Source: Hymenopus coronatus | Lineage: Eukaryota > Arthropoda > Insecta > Mantodea > Hymenopodidae | NCBI GenBank assembly: GCA_030762935.1 | Contig: CM060887.1 | Coordinates: forward strand, 13,942,501-14,006,500 | Length of the DNA: 64,000 bases | Direction: 5' to 3' | Shown: in pieces, positions 23,215 through 34,611 of the stretch | Layout: each line of letters starts with the position of its first letter | Numbering within the stretch: position 1 is the first letter of the stretch | The notes under the pieces: model-generated | Database searches by the model: none | What the model was told of the DNA's origin: nothing | What the model saw: the letters and a program-made list of their open reading frames with translations, nothing else | Position numbers and translations under genes: made by a program

Positions 23215-23687
23215 GATTTTGATCAAAATATCGTATGTTAAAGATATTTATATGACAAATAGAATTTGTATCTTGAATTTTATGGAAATAGCCTCTGAAG
23301 ATAACTTTATTCTGGGTGAATTTTTCTAAATTTTGCTTAACTGCTAAAATATAAGAGATAGACAAGAGCTTGTTTAACCAAAAATGTCGAGGTCGATAAA
23401 ACACAAAATGTATCATATAAACATTTGTTTCGTGGAGGTGACCGTTTTTGGAGATATTCCTTGTTATTGTTTTCAGCTTTCAAATATATATATACTTTTC
23501 TCATAAGGGAATTTGTCAATTACTGGCCACACAAACAAAGGAATTTCAATCACATACCACCAGCTTTTACAATCGCTTTAGTCTATAGTACTCCCTAATT
23601 TCCTTCTACTTACAAAGAGGCAAATCATAGAAATTTCTGCTAATATTTTTCTCAATTAGCATGAAGTAAATAGAAGAATAAGCTTTT
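23215..23687 (+). repeat. Family A 3'-part fragment (plus)
   Basis: TTGATTTTGATCAAAATATC to AATAGAAGAATAAGCTTTT, followed by the start of the next plus copy. Confidence 0.8.
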
Positions 23688-24618
23688 TACTTTCCCTATA
23701 CTCACTATGTTCATAGTGTATAGAGAAGGTATTGCACTCCACCTAAAAGTTCGATACCGAGATTTCACCGGAAATATATGTTTTAGGGTCCCCAATATAA
23801 AAAAAAAGCATTTTCACAAAAAGGTCCGTGTGTGTGTGGGTGTGTGTATCCGTGTGTCTGTGAACACGATAACTCAAAATGAAAAGTCAGCAAAATACCA
23901 AACTTAATATTTAAGTTTAGTATCTTCCAGGGATGCGACACGAAGATTTTGAGAAAAATGCCCCCACCCCCAACTTCCCTTTACATGGAACTTTTTTCGA
24001 AAATTTTGATTTTCTAAAAAATGGCTCTAACGATTTTGATTAAAATTTCGTATATTAAAGATATTTACTGACAATAAAAAAGGTATATCTTAAATTTTCT
24101 GGGAATAGCCTTTGAAGAGTAGTTTATTCTGGATGAATTTTACTGAATTTTGAATAACTGCTAAACCGTAAGAAATGGACAAAAACTTACTACACAAAAA
24201 AGTAGAGCACGTTAAAACAAACAATTTATGTTATATACATTTTCTTCGTGAGTTAATCGTTTTTGAGACATTCCTTATTTTTTGGGTTTCTGCTATGAAA
24301 AACTTATACGTTTGTCATACAGGAACTTGTCAACTCCTATCCATATAAACAAAGGAACTTCATTGACATAGCAACCAGCTTTTGACTATCATTTTAACCT
24401 ATGGTAGTCCATTATTTCGCTTCTACTTACAAGGAAGCAAGTAATAATATTATTTCTGCTCATTTTTTTCTGATTAGCATAAAGTAAATAGAAGTATAAG
24501 CTTTTTAAGAATAATTTGTGGCAGGGATATAGAGAAAATCGTGTGAATGGTATAATATAATTTTTAATATAATTTATTGTTATGCTGCACAGATAGTCAT
24601 GTGAATGGAACAATTGAG
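23688..24618 (+). repeat. Family A copy (plus)
   Basis: ACTTTCCCTATACTCACTAT to GTGAATGGAACAATTGAG. The 3' terminal 40 bp look partly duplicated (two AT-rich versions of GTGTGAATGG). Confidence 0.85.
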
Positions 24619-24689
24619 TTTTTTTTTGTTGTTGTTTTTTTTTGTGCTTGTCTATTTCTTAAATTTTAGCCAGCTACCAGTTACTATTT

Positions 24690-24946
24690 GAAATTAACAA
24701 AAATTCAAAGATTATCATGAAATTCAGGATATAAATTTTATTTGTAATGCAAATATGTTTAATATGCGGTATTTTAATCAAAATCGTTAGTTATTTTTTA
24801 GAAAATCAAAATTTTCAAAAACTTTTCCATGTAAAGAATAGTTTTGTGTAGATGGCTTTTCCTGAAAATATACATTGAGGCCCTTTGAATAGAAACGAAC
24901 AGTTTTAGAAAACGGTTCGTATGTGTGTCTGTGAACAACACAATTA
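24690..24946 (-). repeat. Family A central fragment (minus), old
   Basis: GAAATTCAGGATATAAATTT and ATTTTAATCAAAATCGTTAG, ending in TGTCTGTGAACAACACAATT; diverged. Confidence 0.65.
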
Positions 24947-24950
24947 GGAA

Positions 24951-25792
24951 TCTAATGTTTTCCATTCGCATGCGTTTCTCTAGCTATTCCACATTCAAGC
25001 TATTGTAACAAACATTTTTCTTTTATCTACATCATGCTAGTCGAAAGAAACATCAACAAAATTGATCTTATTATTTGCTTCTTTGTGAGCAGAAGGGAAA
25101 CAAGGGAACACCTGGGCTAAGTTGAAGTTCAGTTCGCTTTGAATGACCAGTAGTAAAACAAAAGGCTAAACGAAATATGTCTTCCCGTTTAAGAAGAGTT
25201 ACGTAGTTTAAAATTTAAACCAATGATAAGAAAATCTCGAAACGGCTTACTCTACAAGAATAACATGTAAAACAATAAAAAAATGTGTTTTAACGAAATG
25301 CACATTTTTTGTGTAGTAAGCTCTCTGTATATCTTACAGTTTATAGTATTAGAAATACTACAAAATTCATTCGGAATAAACAGATTTTCAGATGATATTC
25401 CCAGAAAATTAAAGCTGTACATACTTGTATTTGTAATGTAAATATTTTCAGTATGTGCTGCTTTAATCAAAATCGTTTCAGGCATTTTTGTGTAAATCAA
25501 AACTTTCAAAATTGTTTCTATGGAAATGGTAGTTTGGGGTGAGGGGATCTTCTTGAAAATCTTTGTTCTTGACAGACACCGAGTTCCGTAATTATGTGTT
25601 TTCGTTTTTAGCTGTGTTGTGCACACTTACACACAGGACCTTTTTCTAAAAATGTTTCTTTTGGACTCAGGGAACCCCAATGCATATATTTCCGGTGAAA
25701 TCTCGACATAGAATTTTTAGGTGGAATGCAATACCTTCTCTAGCGACTATGTATATATGTATATTGCATGCACATACGGACTATAGAAAGTA
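24951..25792 (-). repeat. Family A copy (minus), old
   Basis: TCTAATGTTTTCCATTCGCA to GGACTATAGAAAGTA; more diverged than most copies. Confidence 0.78.
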
Positions 25793-26072
25793 GTAAAATA
25801 AATTTACCTATATAACAGGTACACTGAAAAAATAAGGTAAGAAAAGATTCAATAGCAAAATTGTATAAAAAAGACAATCCCAATTATAACAGAAACACAA
25901 AAGAAGAATTCAAACGGTAGAAATGAAATCTCTCAGAAACATAGCAGATTAGATATAAAACAAAACAATGAAATACGACAGCTAAAAATAAAAGAATTAA
26001 ACAAAATAATAACAATATAGGAAAAACTGGAAACAACACAAACAGAATGAAATAAAATAGAACTAAAAAAAA

Positions 26073-26770
26073 CCTGATGTGTTCCATTCACGTCACTTTT
26101 TCTACATCTCTGCAACAAATTATTGTTATAAACCTTATACTTCTTTTGACTTCATGCTAATCGAAAAAATCCACCAGCTTCCTTGTAACCCGAAGCGAAA
26201 TCAGGGAGTAGACTAGGCTAAAGTATTAGTCAAAAGTTGGTTGCTATGTGGCTGAAGTTCCTTTGCTTGTATGGACAGGAGGTGACAAATTCCTGTATGA
26301 GAAAATTATAAGTTTTTTAAAGTTGAAACCAATAACAAGGAATATCTCAAAAACGATCCACTCCACGAAAAAAAAATCTATATGGCATAGATTATATATT
26401 TTAACAAGCTCTACATTTTCTGTTAAGTGGGTTTTTCTCTATCTCTTATGGTTTGCCAGTTATACAAATTTCCGTAAAATTCATCCAGTAGCCTTCAGAG
26501 GCTATTCCCAGAAAATTAAAGATATACATTTTATTTGTCAGATGGATAGCTCGCATATACGATATTTAGATCCAATCTTGAGGAAAACAAAATTTTCGAA
26601 CATTTTCCATGTAAAAGACACTTTGATATTTAGCGGATTTTTTTTACCTATGATGTCCACAGACACCCACACCCACACACACACACACACACACACACAT
26701 GCACCTTTTTCCAAAAATGTGTTTTTTTACTCAGGGGACCCAAAACATGTATTTCCGATGAAATCTCGGT
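26073..26770 (-). repeat. Family A copy (minus), hairpin end lost
   Basis: CCTGATGTGTTCCATTCACG to CCGATGAAATCTCGG; (CA)n about 26672-26698. Joined directly to a plus-orientation fragment. Confidence 0.82.
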
Positions 26771-27211
26771 GAAATAAGAGACAGAGAAAACGTTACTACA
26801 CAGAAATTGCAGATATTGTAAAAACATATAATTTATGTTATATAATTATTTTATGCAGAACTGACTGATTTTGAGATGTACCTGATTGTTAGTTTCAATT
26901 TTAAACTACTTCACTTTTCTCTAACAGGAAGTGACGTTTCCTTTCATCTGTTTTGTTATACCGCACGCCATGCAAATCAAACCGGACTTCAATTGTTTCA
27001 CATAGGACCAGCTTTTAAAACATTTGACTATCGCTTTGCCTTGTGTATTTTCTTATGTCCCTTCTACTTGCTTTCTTGTATACTTACAAGGAGGAAATTA
27101 ATAAAAGAACTTCTCCTAAGGTTTACATGTCATAGATGAAAGAATAATCTTTTGCAAGGAAAGTTGTTTGTGCAACATCTAGAGAAAGTCATATGAATGG
27201 AAAACATTAGA
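26771..27211 (+). repeat. Family A 3' half (plus), diverged
   Basis: TGAAATAAGAGACAGAGAAA to CATATGAATGGAAAACATTA, G. Confidence 0.78.
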
Positions 27212-27216
27212 TTTGT

Positions 27217-28057
27217 ACTTTCTCTACACGTACTATGTACATAATGTATAGAGAAGGTATTGTACTCCATCCAAAAATTCGATACCGAGATTTCATCGGA
27301 AATACATGTTTTTGGGTCCCCCTGAATCCAAAAAAAGAACTTTTAGAAAAATATCCCTTTTTGTGTCTGTGTGTGTGTGTCTGTGGGCAGCATAGTTCAA
27401 AAAACGAAAACACCGTTAAATACCAAACTTCCAAGGATGCGTCACGAATTTTTTAAAAAAATCCCCCCCCCCCAACTACACTTTACAAGGAACTTTTTTT
27501 CGAAAATGTTGATTTTCACAGAAATGGCTCTAACGATTTTGATTAAAATGTCGCATATTAAAGATATTTACCTGACCGATAAAGTGTATATTATTTATTA
27601 TTATATCTCTGAATACTACTCTATTCTGGGTAAATTTTACGGAATTTTGCATAACTGCTAAACCGTAAGAGATGGACAAAAACTTACCACACAAAAAATG
27701 TAGAGCACATGAAAACACACAATTTATGTTATATATACTTTTTTCATGGAGTTGGTCGTTTTTGAGAGATTCCTTGTTTCTGGTTTCAGCTTTAAAAACT
27801 TATAATATTCTCATACAGGAATTTGTAAACTCCAGTCCATACAAACAAAGGAACTTCAGTCACATAGCAACCAGCTTTTGACTGTCACTTTAACCTATGC
27901 TACTCCCTTATTTCGCTTCTTCTTACAAGAAAGGAAGGGATACGACTATTTCTGCTATTTTTTTCTCGCTTACCATGAAATAAATAGAAGTATAAGCTTT
28001 TTAACAATAATTTGTTGCAGAGATGTAGAGAAAGTCATGTGAATGGAACACATCATA
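27217..28057 (+). repeat. Family A copy (plus)
   Basis: ACTTTCTCTACACGTACTAT to GTGAATGGAACACATCATA; abuts the preceding fragment. Confidence 0.9.
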
Positions 28058-28138
28058 TTGTTTTTTAAATACATTCTTAAATTTTCAGTTTTTGAGGTTT
28101 TTATCCACTCATTTATGGTATTCTTCAGTAATATGGTT

Positions 28139-28297
28139 TGGTTCAGAACATTCTTATCCAAGGCGGATGAGATAAATGGAAGAGCTGGAAAAACACCTCT
28201 GGGAGCAATAATTGGCTGCATCACAATTATTATATTAATTGTGATAACTGACATACTTCTACTAATTACTTTAAAACGTGAACATTATACAAATTAA
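28139..28297 (+). CDS. Candidate exon with one transmembrane helix, unidentified
   Basis: After a pyrimidine-rich stretch with TATTCTTCAG (28129-28138), and a second AG at 28146, the frame reads TFLSKADEINGRAGKTPLGA, IIGCITIIILIVITDILLLI, TLKREHYTN and stops at 28295-28297. The middle 20-23 residues form a clear hydrophobic helix followed by basic residues, as in a type I membrane protein. The frame continues open upstream (to 28043), where it merges with family-A sequence. I cannot name the protein; low-complexity AT-rich DNA can also give such helices by chance. Confidence 0.27.
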   Translation, partial: WFRTFLSKADEINGRAGKTPLGAIIGCITIIILIVITDILLLITLKREHYTN

Positions 28298-28644
28298 ACA
28301 TAATTACATTAAGCTAATTAGTGAGATAAACGTATTTCATTTATAGCATTTCGCTACTGCAGGTCTAATTCATCAGAAATTAAGGTTTAAAGTTTTTGAG
28401 AGGGTGGCCTATAAGCGAACAATGAAGGGGGACAGCTTGCGACCTGCATTGATCTGCTGCGGCTACGTCTCCCTGGCAGGATGAAGTGAATGAAATTATT
28501 AGAGGCATAAAAACCACAGAGACGCGCGGATGTCTATATCCAGGTTTTAGATACGATTTCGTTGCAATCTGGTTGGAAAATAGCTACTTTCTTGAGCTCT
28601 CGGTTTCCTAGTCTTCATTCGGTAGATTTCAGGATACACGTTGT

Positions 28645-29270
28645 ATACCTCATGTAAATATATTTAGTAGTAAATATATTATGTTTAAATCAAAATTGTT
28701 GGAGCTGTTTTTGACAACATGAGAAATTCCAAAGATGTTCCATGTAAGGGATAGATTGAGCCAGGGGAGTTTCTTCCTGACGCGCCCTTGTATTAAATTT
28801 GGTATTTAACCGAACTTTCATTTTTTATTCCAGACATACAAACATACACACACAAGCACATATTCTCTCTCTCTCTTTCTTTTTTTGGTAGTGTTTAACG
28901 CCCGCTTTAACTACTAATGGCACCGCAGGCGGTGACACTGATGATACATGAAGAAGGAGCACCGGTGGAATGTGATGGCGGGGAAAACCGGAGAACCCGG
29001 AGAAAACCCGTCCCAGCGCCGGTTTGTCCACCACAAATCTCACATGCGGTCGCTTGGGATCGAACCCAGCCGTCTAGGTGAGAGTCAAGTGATCTAACCA
29101 CTCGGCCACGTCGCGGCCCGATATTCTCTCTCACTGACCCTTTTCTGAACATACTTTTCTTCAGTAATCCTTAAAACATGGATTTCAGGTGAAATTTCGG
29201 TATCAACCATTTGGATGGACTACAATACCTTCTATATCTATGATGTAATTATACAAACGTAAAAGTAACA
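28645..29270 (-). repeat. Family A hairpin-end half (minus), decayed, carrying a SINE
   Basis: TTTAAATCAAAATTGTTGGA, GATGTTCCATGTAAGGGATA and AAATTTGGTATTTAACCG, then the SINE, then GATTTCAGGTGAAATTTCGG and ACTACAATACCTTCTA. Confidence 0.7.
28872..29120 (-). mobile_element. tRNA-derived SINE, complete, with target duplication
   Basis: Minus orientation. Head with box A TGGCCGAGTGG and box B GGTTCGATCCC, body as in 4983-5210, and a 3' tail of A/AG type (TCTTTCTTTTTTT on the plus strand). The duplication ATATTCTCTCTC is at 28860-28871 and 29121-29132. It is inserted in the CA-repeat part of a decayed family-A copy. Confidence 0.85.
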
Positions 29271-29392
29271 ATCTATGTAAAATTACCACTTTTGTGCACG
29301 CAAATGTGCGTATTTTAGCGTTCAGATTCCATAAGAGGTAGGGATTCTTAGTATTAAGATTAAACAATTAAGAGAAATCGAAATTCTTAGGC

Positions 29393-29475
29393 TTTCACGG
29401 CCGGTATCAATACTGGCTGGAGTATAATCCGGGCTTGTGGGCCATGGTCTACTGGGCTCCTCCTTCTTCTTCCCA
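29393..29475 (-). repeat. Inverted repeat partner of 32195-32260
   Basis: GGCTGGAGTATAATCCGGGC, TTGTGGGCCATGGTCTACTG and GGCTCCT here are the reverse complement of 32200-32257. The two blocks flank the 2.7-kb mosaic. Penelope-like elements often carry partly inverted terminal pieces; this may be one. Confidence 0.7.
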
Positions 29476-29492
29476 GCTCGCATCAACGAGCA

Positions 29493-29708
29493 CAAAGCCA
29501 ATTGTCGCTTGCGAAACATGCCATACTCGAAGAAGGGGAACATAGTCTCCGGTATAAAGACACAGGTATTCTAGCATCAACCTCCCATTACTACTCTCGT
29601 TTATACCGGGAAGCTATTGAAATACAGAAGCATAGAAATAACATCAATCGCAAAGAAGAAGGCCTTAAACTGAACAGAATATGGCCAGGAGGCAGGAGCA
29701 GGAACTAG
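29493..29708 (+). pseudogene. Penelope-like element C-terminal fragment
   Basis: Frame reads LSLAKHAILEEGEHSLRY, KDTGILASTSHYYSRLY, REAIEIQKHRNNINRKEEG, LKLNRIW and stops at 29706-29708; just upstream, in another frame, is RINEHKANCRL. Penelope-like elements end in a GIY-YIG endonuclease whose C-terminal part carries H-A, a YxxRxxREAIEIxKH block, NR and a final W. This matches by recall of the family pattern. The reverse transcriptase and GIY-YIG core are not present upstream, where an inverted segment (29393-29475) occurs instead. Confidence 0.65.
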
Positions 29709-29880
29709 TCGCCCGAGTGTACTCGGGCGTGGGCAAATCACCACGGTACCTATCCGCTTTTCTCGCGGATTTACCCGTGTGATATAAACGATGTAGTCTT
29801 GTGCAAGCGTATACGTCTGTGTCGAAGTAATGTGGGCAGGGTGTTTCCCTCTGTGCAGCCGGCGCGGGCTGGCTTACCTA

Positions 29881-29937
29881 CCGGAGTGGTCACCCACCCA
29901 GAGAGGGACCAGGCCCGATGCTGCTTAACTTGGCCAG
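29881..29937 (-). other. 5S rRNA-like segment
   Basis: On the minus strand it reads AAGTTAAGCAGCATCGGGCC, then TGGTC, and after 7 bases GGGTGGGTGACCACTCCGG. This parallels the 5S rRNA internal region (GAAGTTAAGCAGCGTCGGGC ... GGATGGGTGACC). About 55 nt are recognisable, with a short deletion between the blocks. It lies just upstream of the ORF1-like gene and in the opposite sense. Possible 5S-derived module within a transposon or a 5S pseudogene fragment. Confidence 0.55.
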
Positions 29938-30186
29938 CCACTTGCGGGCTTCAAGGAAAGCAGTGCCGGCTAGCGGGGAGAACTGAAAGGATGTAGATGG
30001 CAAACGGCACAAACCAAAGTCAAAATCAAGAGTTCCAAACGAGCCAATCAGACACCAGCAGAGCACAACACTCCGCCGACAGAAGTCCAGCCCACCGCCA
30101 ACCCGAACCAATCACCACACGTCTCCCCACCGGCCGCTGATATAAATACCGCGGTCCACAGTGCAATCGGACACTCTCGCTTCGAG

Positions 30187-31244
30187 ATGCCAAAGAAGAA
30201 GCAACAACGCAGACCAGCAGCTCCTACAGCAGCCACCGCTTCTCCGGCAACCGCCGGTAGGAAGCGCTCACAGGCATCTCCGCCACCTGCCGTTACGCAC
30301 CTTTGCCGCGCTCACAATCACCACTGCCGCCGACCGCCGCCGCTGCTTCACCGGCAGCCAACACTACATCGCCGCCACCGCTGAGCTCCACGCCGCCGCC
30401 GCCCCGTTACAGTGCCGTGGTTAGGGGGGTCCCTCGGGATCTCTCCACCCGGCACCTCCTCGCCGCTGCTCAATCTAGATGGCCTTCATGTTCGAGGGCC
30501 ACTAGAATTATCTGTGACCGGGGCCCGACACCACTAGTTAGGGTGGAGCTACAGGACTGATCAGACCTGGAGGCTGCCTTGGCGTCAGGGTTGCCCTTAT
30601 TAGGGCGAATTCTGCACGTTGAGGAAAGCAGACAGGAAAGACACCGGCCCTGCCGTCGCTGCTGTGCCTAAGGGCACAGCATAGAAGACTGCTCTTCACC
30701 GCCGAAGTGCCACTACTGTGGCACCAACGCATACACATCGGAGTGCACTGGGCACGACCTCCGCCGCCGTCGCCGGTTCTGTGCCACCTGTGGTGGTACG
30801 GGACATTTCACCGGGCAAGCCCAGTGCCCCAGCTACCCAAAGAGCAGGCACTCATCGCCTAAACCAGCCCGGACACCATCATCTGCACAACCATCTCCGC
30901 AGACTAAACAACCAACACCAACCATCCTGCAGCAGGAAATCCAGGGCCTAAGTGAAGCCATTCAGGACCTCCACGCGGAGGTCCTGATTCTTACGGCTAA
31001 GCTGACGGCCTTGGAGGACAGGCTTCAGGAACAGGACAGCACCACTTCACACACACAACTTCACCAAGCAATAGCAACAGCAGTCACCGATATCCGACTC
31101 ATCTTCAGGGAGGAGGTGAGAGCTCTACTGGAGAAGTCGGCACCTCAAACCTCCAAGTTCAACATCCAAAGTAGACGCCAAGGGCTTAGGCTCGAAAACG
31201 TCCCAGGATACAACGACTGGCTCAACAAAGTCAACCAGCACTAA
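30187..31244 (+). pseudogene. Non-LTR retrotransposon ORF1 (gag-like, CCHC zinc knuckles), dead
   Basis: Probable start MPKKKQQRRPAAP at 30187, followed by a Pro/Ala/Ser/Thr-rich N-terminus. A frameshift near 30200-30300 moves to the frame that reads PRYSAVVRGVPRDLSTRHLL, then stops at 30558-30560 (TGA) and 30669-30671 (TAA). The TAA lies inside the first CCHC knuckle (C-X2-C-X4-H-X4-C). Two further knuckles follow, CHYCGTNAYTSEC and CATCGGTGHFTGQAQC. The tail is a Gln-rich, likely coiled-coil region (EIQGLSEAIQDL, LTAKLTALEDRL) ending at 31244. Jockey/I-type ORF1 proteins have this RRM-like plus triple-knuckle order and bind element RNA. Three lesions make it a pseudogene. GC content is far above the surroundings. 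Confidence 0.8.
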
Positions 31245-31439
31245 CGCCATCCTTCACCCTAGAATTCCTTCATTCCTCTCCCCGAATACTCCGCGGTGGC
31301 AGTCTGGGCCTCGGTCAAGTCTGTCTCCCGGTCCTCATTTCATCCCTCTGACTACACTCTGCAGTCAGTTACATTATCGCCTTGAATCCGCGGGTGCAAT
31401 CATGCGGTACCGCCGCTCCTTTCTTCCTTCTAATACCGG

Positions 31440-31500
31440 TGGGGGGGTTTTTTAGTCGGTAGGCCCACATGGGAGACCCCGACACTCCGGGCTTGCCCGC
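31440..31500 (+). other. GC-rich hairpin in the mosaic region
   Basis: GTCGG, a short inner CCCA-CA-TGGG stem, then CCGAC, followed by ACTCCGGGCTTGCCCGCG. It lies after a G-run/T-run. The segment 31245-31540 shows no recognisable coding; this hairpin is its most structured part. Confidence 0.35.
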
Positions 31501-31539
31501 GTTAGTCCATAAGGTGGATTTTTCCCCTCCACTCGAAAA

Positions 31540-32080
31540 TTAAAAAAGCAACCAGCACATAGTCTGCTGTTGCTTCAGCGGGTACAGAATAGATGTCTTC
31601 AGGCTTTCCAATGAGACTCCTGCACGAAGCCTCTGGTCTACTATACCTGGAGGACGAGATTAGGCGTCGGGCAACAAAATTCAACGAAGGGTTACCATTC
31701 CAACGGAGCGCCCTCGTTAGGTCTCTTGGGGATTACAATCCCACAAACCGCCGCTTCAGGCGATACCAGCTTCCCCGCATGGCTTGCGGGCATCCCCGGT
31801 AACGAAGGAGCACCTCCAACAGCTTCTACGGCTAAGCTCCTTACAATTCTTCAACAGTTGCTTGATTTCAAAATTAAAACAAACATTTTGATAAACTCAC
31901 ACCAGCGGTGCACAAGGGCCGTTGCACCATGATAGGCAACCGTTGAGGGGCAACACTTGCCTACTCCCATCACTCCACAACCCCAACTCTCACCCGCCAT
32001 TCTGCAAAAACCCACAATCCCGTCAGAACGTGGTTAAGTTCTCTCCGAGAACAGGGACACGTCTATCACACCTCGGGCTG
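31540..32080 (+). pseudogene. Jockey-like ORF2 C-terminus and 3' UTR
   Basis: Frames read LLLQRVQNRCLQ, then after a shift FPMRLLHEASGLLYLEDEI, RRRATKFNEG and ALVRSLGDYNP. Jockey-superfamily ORF2 proteins end with LQRxQNRxLR, a helical stretch with IRxxAxKF and a short LxxYxP tail. The rest of ORF2 (endonuclease and reverse transcriptase) is absent between the ORF1-like segment (ends 31244) and here, so the element is internally deleted or two fragments are juxtaposed. The following 3' UTR has a counterpart on the minus strand at 16220-16600. Confidence 0.72.
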
Positions 32081-32084
32081 CCCT

Positions 32085-32262
32085 CAGCCTGCCAATTGCT
32101 CTGGCCTGGTCAACCAGCACAGTCGCAGTTGAAACGTCCACTTCGACCTCGCCGATGTCACCGAAGATGTCTGCCATAGTCGCAGACGAAACGTCTGGGA
32201 AGAAGGAGCCCAGTAGACCATGGCCCACAAGCCCGGATTATACTCCAGCCAGAATTAAGAGA
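32085..32262 (+). mobile_element. Probable Penelope-like 3' tail
   Basis: Contains GAAGATGTCTGCCATAGTCG, CAGACGAAACGTCTGG and the inverted copy of 29393-29475, ending near CCAGCCAGAATTAAG. CAGACG/CGTCTG forms a small hairpin. Assigned to the Penelope-like fragment by proximity and the shared inverted block; alternatively the true 3' terminus of the jockey-like element. Confidence 0.4.
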
Positions 32263-32901
32263 AAGTGTCGAAATATGACATTATGAAGAATATTTGAAGT
32301 TATGACACCTCAGAAGTGCTGACAGATTGGTAGGGTTTTTACTGTCGGGAAGTTTGTTTACCTGATAAAATGTAAAACTGTTTTCGTCCAATATTCCTTT
32401 TCCAATTATATGCCTTTACAATAGTTTCGGTTTTGATTAATATATTTATCTTTCGCATCTGCCTGGCCAACTAGCTGTTTTAATATATATTTAAATTTGC
32501 ATGGACTCTTTTCTCAAGGGGATTTGTACAAGGAATGACTCACTACTGAATAAACACGCTTCATTTTATAACTCTACAAAATGTTTTATTTCACTTTATT
32601 TCTTTGAAATAAAACTTCAACAAACCTAAAATGTATCTTCTTAAATGAATGTTTGTATATGATATTAGTTATTTTTATCTATATGCAGTATGTACCGTCG
32701 AGGTATTCAAATATATCATACAGATGTACATTCCTTCTGTTGCGTTCTTCTACGTCTCTAAATAAACTTTTTCAAACAACTAAAACAAGAGACAATTTAT
32801 TTGTTCATTTGTTCCTTCCTCAAGGAAACTAGATTATTAACATTAATAAACATTTGATCATCGTTCGTCTTTTATATGTATATCATCCGTTTAAAAAAAA
32901 A
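32263..32901. other. Unassigned AT-rich DNA
   Basis: No repeat of the named families; nothing supported as a gene. Confidence 0.4.
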
Positions 32902-33772
32902 TTTGATGTGTTACACTCACATGACTTTCTCTAGCTGCTCTACAAAACTCCTACAAAAGATTATTCTTCTATGTACACAATGCTAATCAAGATAAATGTT
33001 AGCAGAATGTTATTACTTAGTTCCTTATAAGTAGAAGGGAAAGAGGGAATGCACTATGCTAAAGTGATTGTCAGATGTTTTAAAAGCTATCGTTATGCGA
33101 TTGTCATTGCAAATCACTTCCTTGCTTGGCCAGTAGTAGAACAAAAGAAAAACAGACACTTCCTGTGTGAGAAAAGTTTACAATTGAAACCAATAACAAG
33201 GAATATCTCGAAAACGGTTACCTCCATAACAAAAACGTAAAGGACAAAAATTGTGTGTTTTGTAATGAGGTACATTTTTTGTGCAGTGCGTTTTTTTCTG
33301 TCTCTTAAGGTTTAGCAGTTAAGCAAAATTCATCCAGAATAAAGGTGTCTTCAGAAGCTATTCCCAAAAAATTCGAGATATACATTTTATTTCGGACATA
33401 TATTTTAGTTTTAAAATGTGGGATTTTAATCAAAATCGTTAGAGCCATTTTTTAGAAAATCAAAATTTTCGAATTCTTTTCCATATAAAGAGTAGTTTGT
33501 GGTGGGGTGATTTTTTTTTGAAAATCTTCGTGTCGCAACCTTGGAAGATACTAAAACTAAATACCAAGTTTGGTATTTAACGGTCTTTTTGTTTTGGGGC
33601 TACGCTGTCCACAGACAGACACACACACGGACCTTTTTTTAAAAAAAAAATTTTCGGACTCAGGGGACCCCAAAACATATATTTCCGGTGAAATCTCGGT
33701 ATCGAATCTTTGGGTGAATTAAATACCTTCTCTATCCCTATGTACATTGTGCATATGGGGTTAGAGAAAGTA
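32902..33772 (-). repeat. Family A copy (minus)
   Basis: TTTGATGTGTTACACTCACA to GGGGTTAGAGAAAGTA, continuing into a (TAA)n run at 33771-33787. Confidence 0.87.
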
Positions 33773-33789
33773 ATAATAATAATAATACC

Positions 33790-34611
33790 AATTAAAGGTA
33801 ATGAAATAAAATCGCAGGGGTACACATTAATTTTCCGTTTCAGAGACTAAGAACACTTTATAAGGTGTCAGTTTGCTAGTTTCGCTCTTAGGTCTCTTCA
33901 TCGCTAGCTCTATCGTCTTCAGTTTTGGAGGCGCACGACAGACGACCAGAACACCCACATGTTTGTCACCAGGAATAAGAAGATGATGATGGGTAGCGTT
34001 TAAGGACGCTTAAAGATACTCATCTGTGAAATTTGATCAAAAAATGAAAAAGCAACTTTTTTATCCATTTAAATAAGGTAATGCTTGTAGTTCAATTTCC
34101 TGTGGCCTTTATTACCATGCGAGGCTTTAAACCCTATCACGTGACGATTTAAATGGGTGAGGTGTTTTAACCTTTTCACTATGGTGAAAAATTGCTAGAA
34201 ATCCGAAATTTGATGTTGACCAATAACATTTAGTCTTAAATGTGTCTATTTCAGGTTGAACATACAATAATATGCACTAATAACTAAAAACTGAGTAGAG
34301 TAATATGTTTTAATATTTACAAAACAGGTCTTACACCGGGTGTTTCTACGTGCCCCGTCATTATCCAGCATGCCGTACCACCGATTATTTAACATGGGCC
34401 CTCCCCATCCTAAACCACATTCGAGATAGAGCACCGGACGGGCTTCCCCACACCGCACCAACAGTATATTTCCGGGCGTGGAATAGAGACTTTTGGCGGC
34501 AGAGTGCAGCTTGACTCAGATCATGACTTTCATATATGTGTACCTCGGAATTAGTGTAAACAGTCCGTGAGAGTTGACAGATATTATTCGTTTAAAAATT
34601 TCTGCAGGAGA
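33790..34611. other. Unassigned single-copy DNA
   Basis: Contains a GC-richer patch 34330-34520. No recognised coding. Confidence 0.4.

Noticed and set aside
26248..26772. 174-codon plus frame
   Set aside because: Entirely within a minus-oriented family-A copy and its CA run; other copies are not open over this span.
30161..30424. Alternative Ala/Gln/Pro-rich frames over the ORF1 start
   Set aside because: GC-rich DNA keeps several frames open; only the frame leading to the zinc knuckles makes sense, and it is broken.
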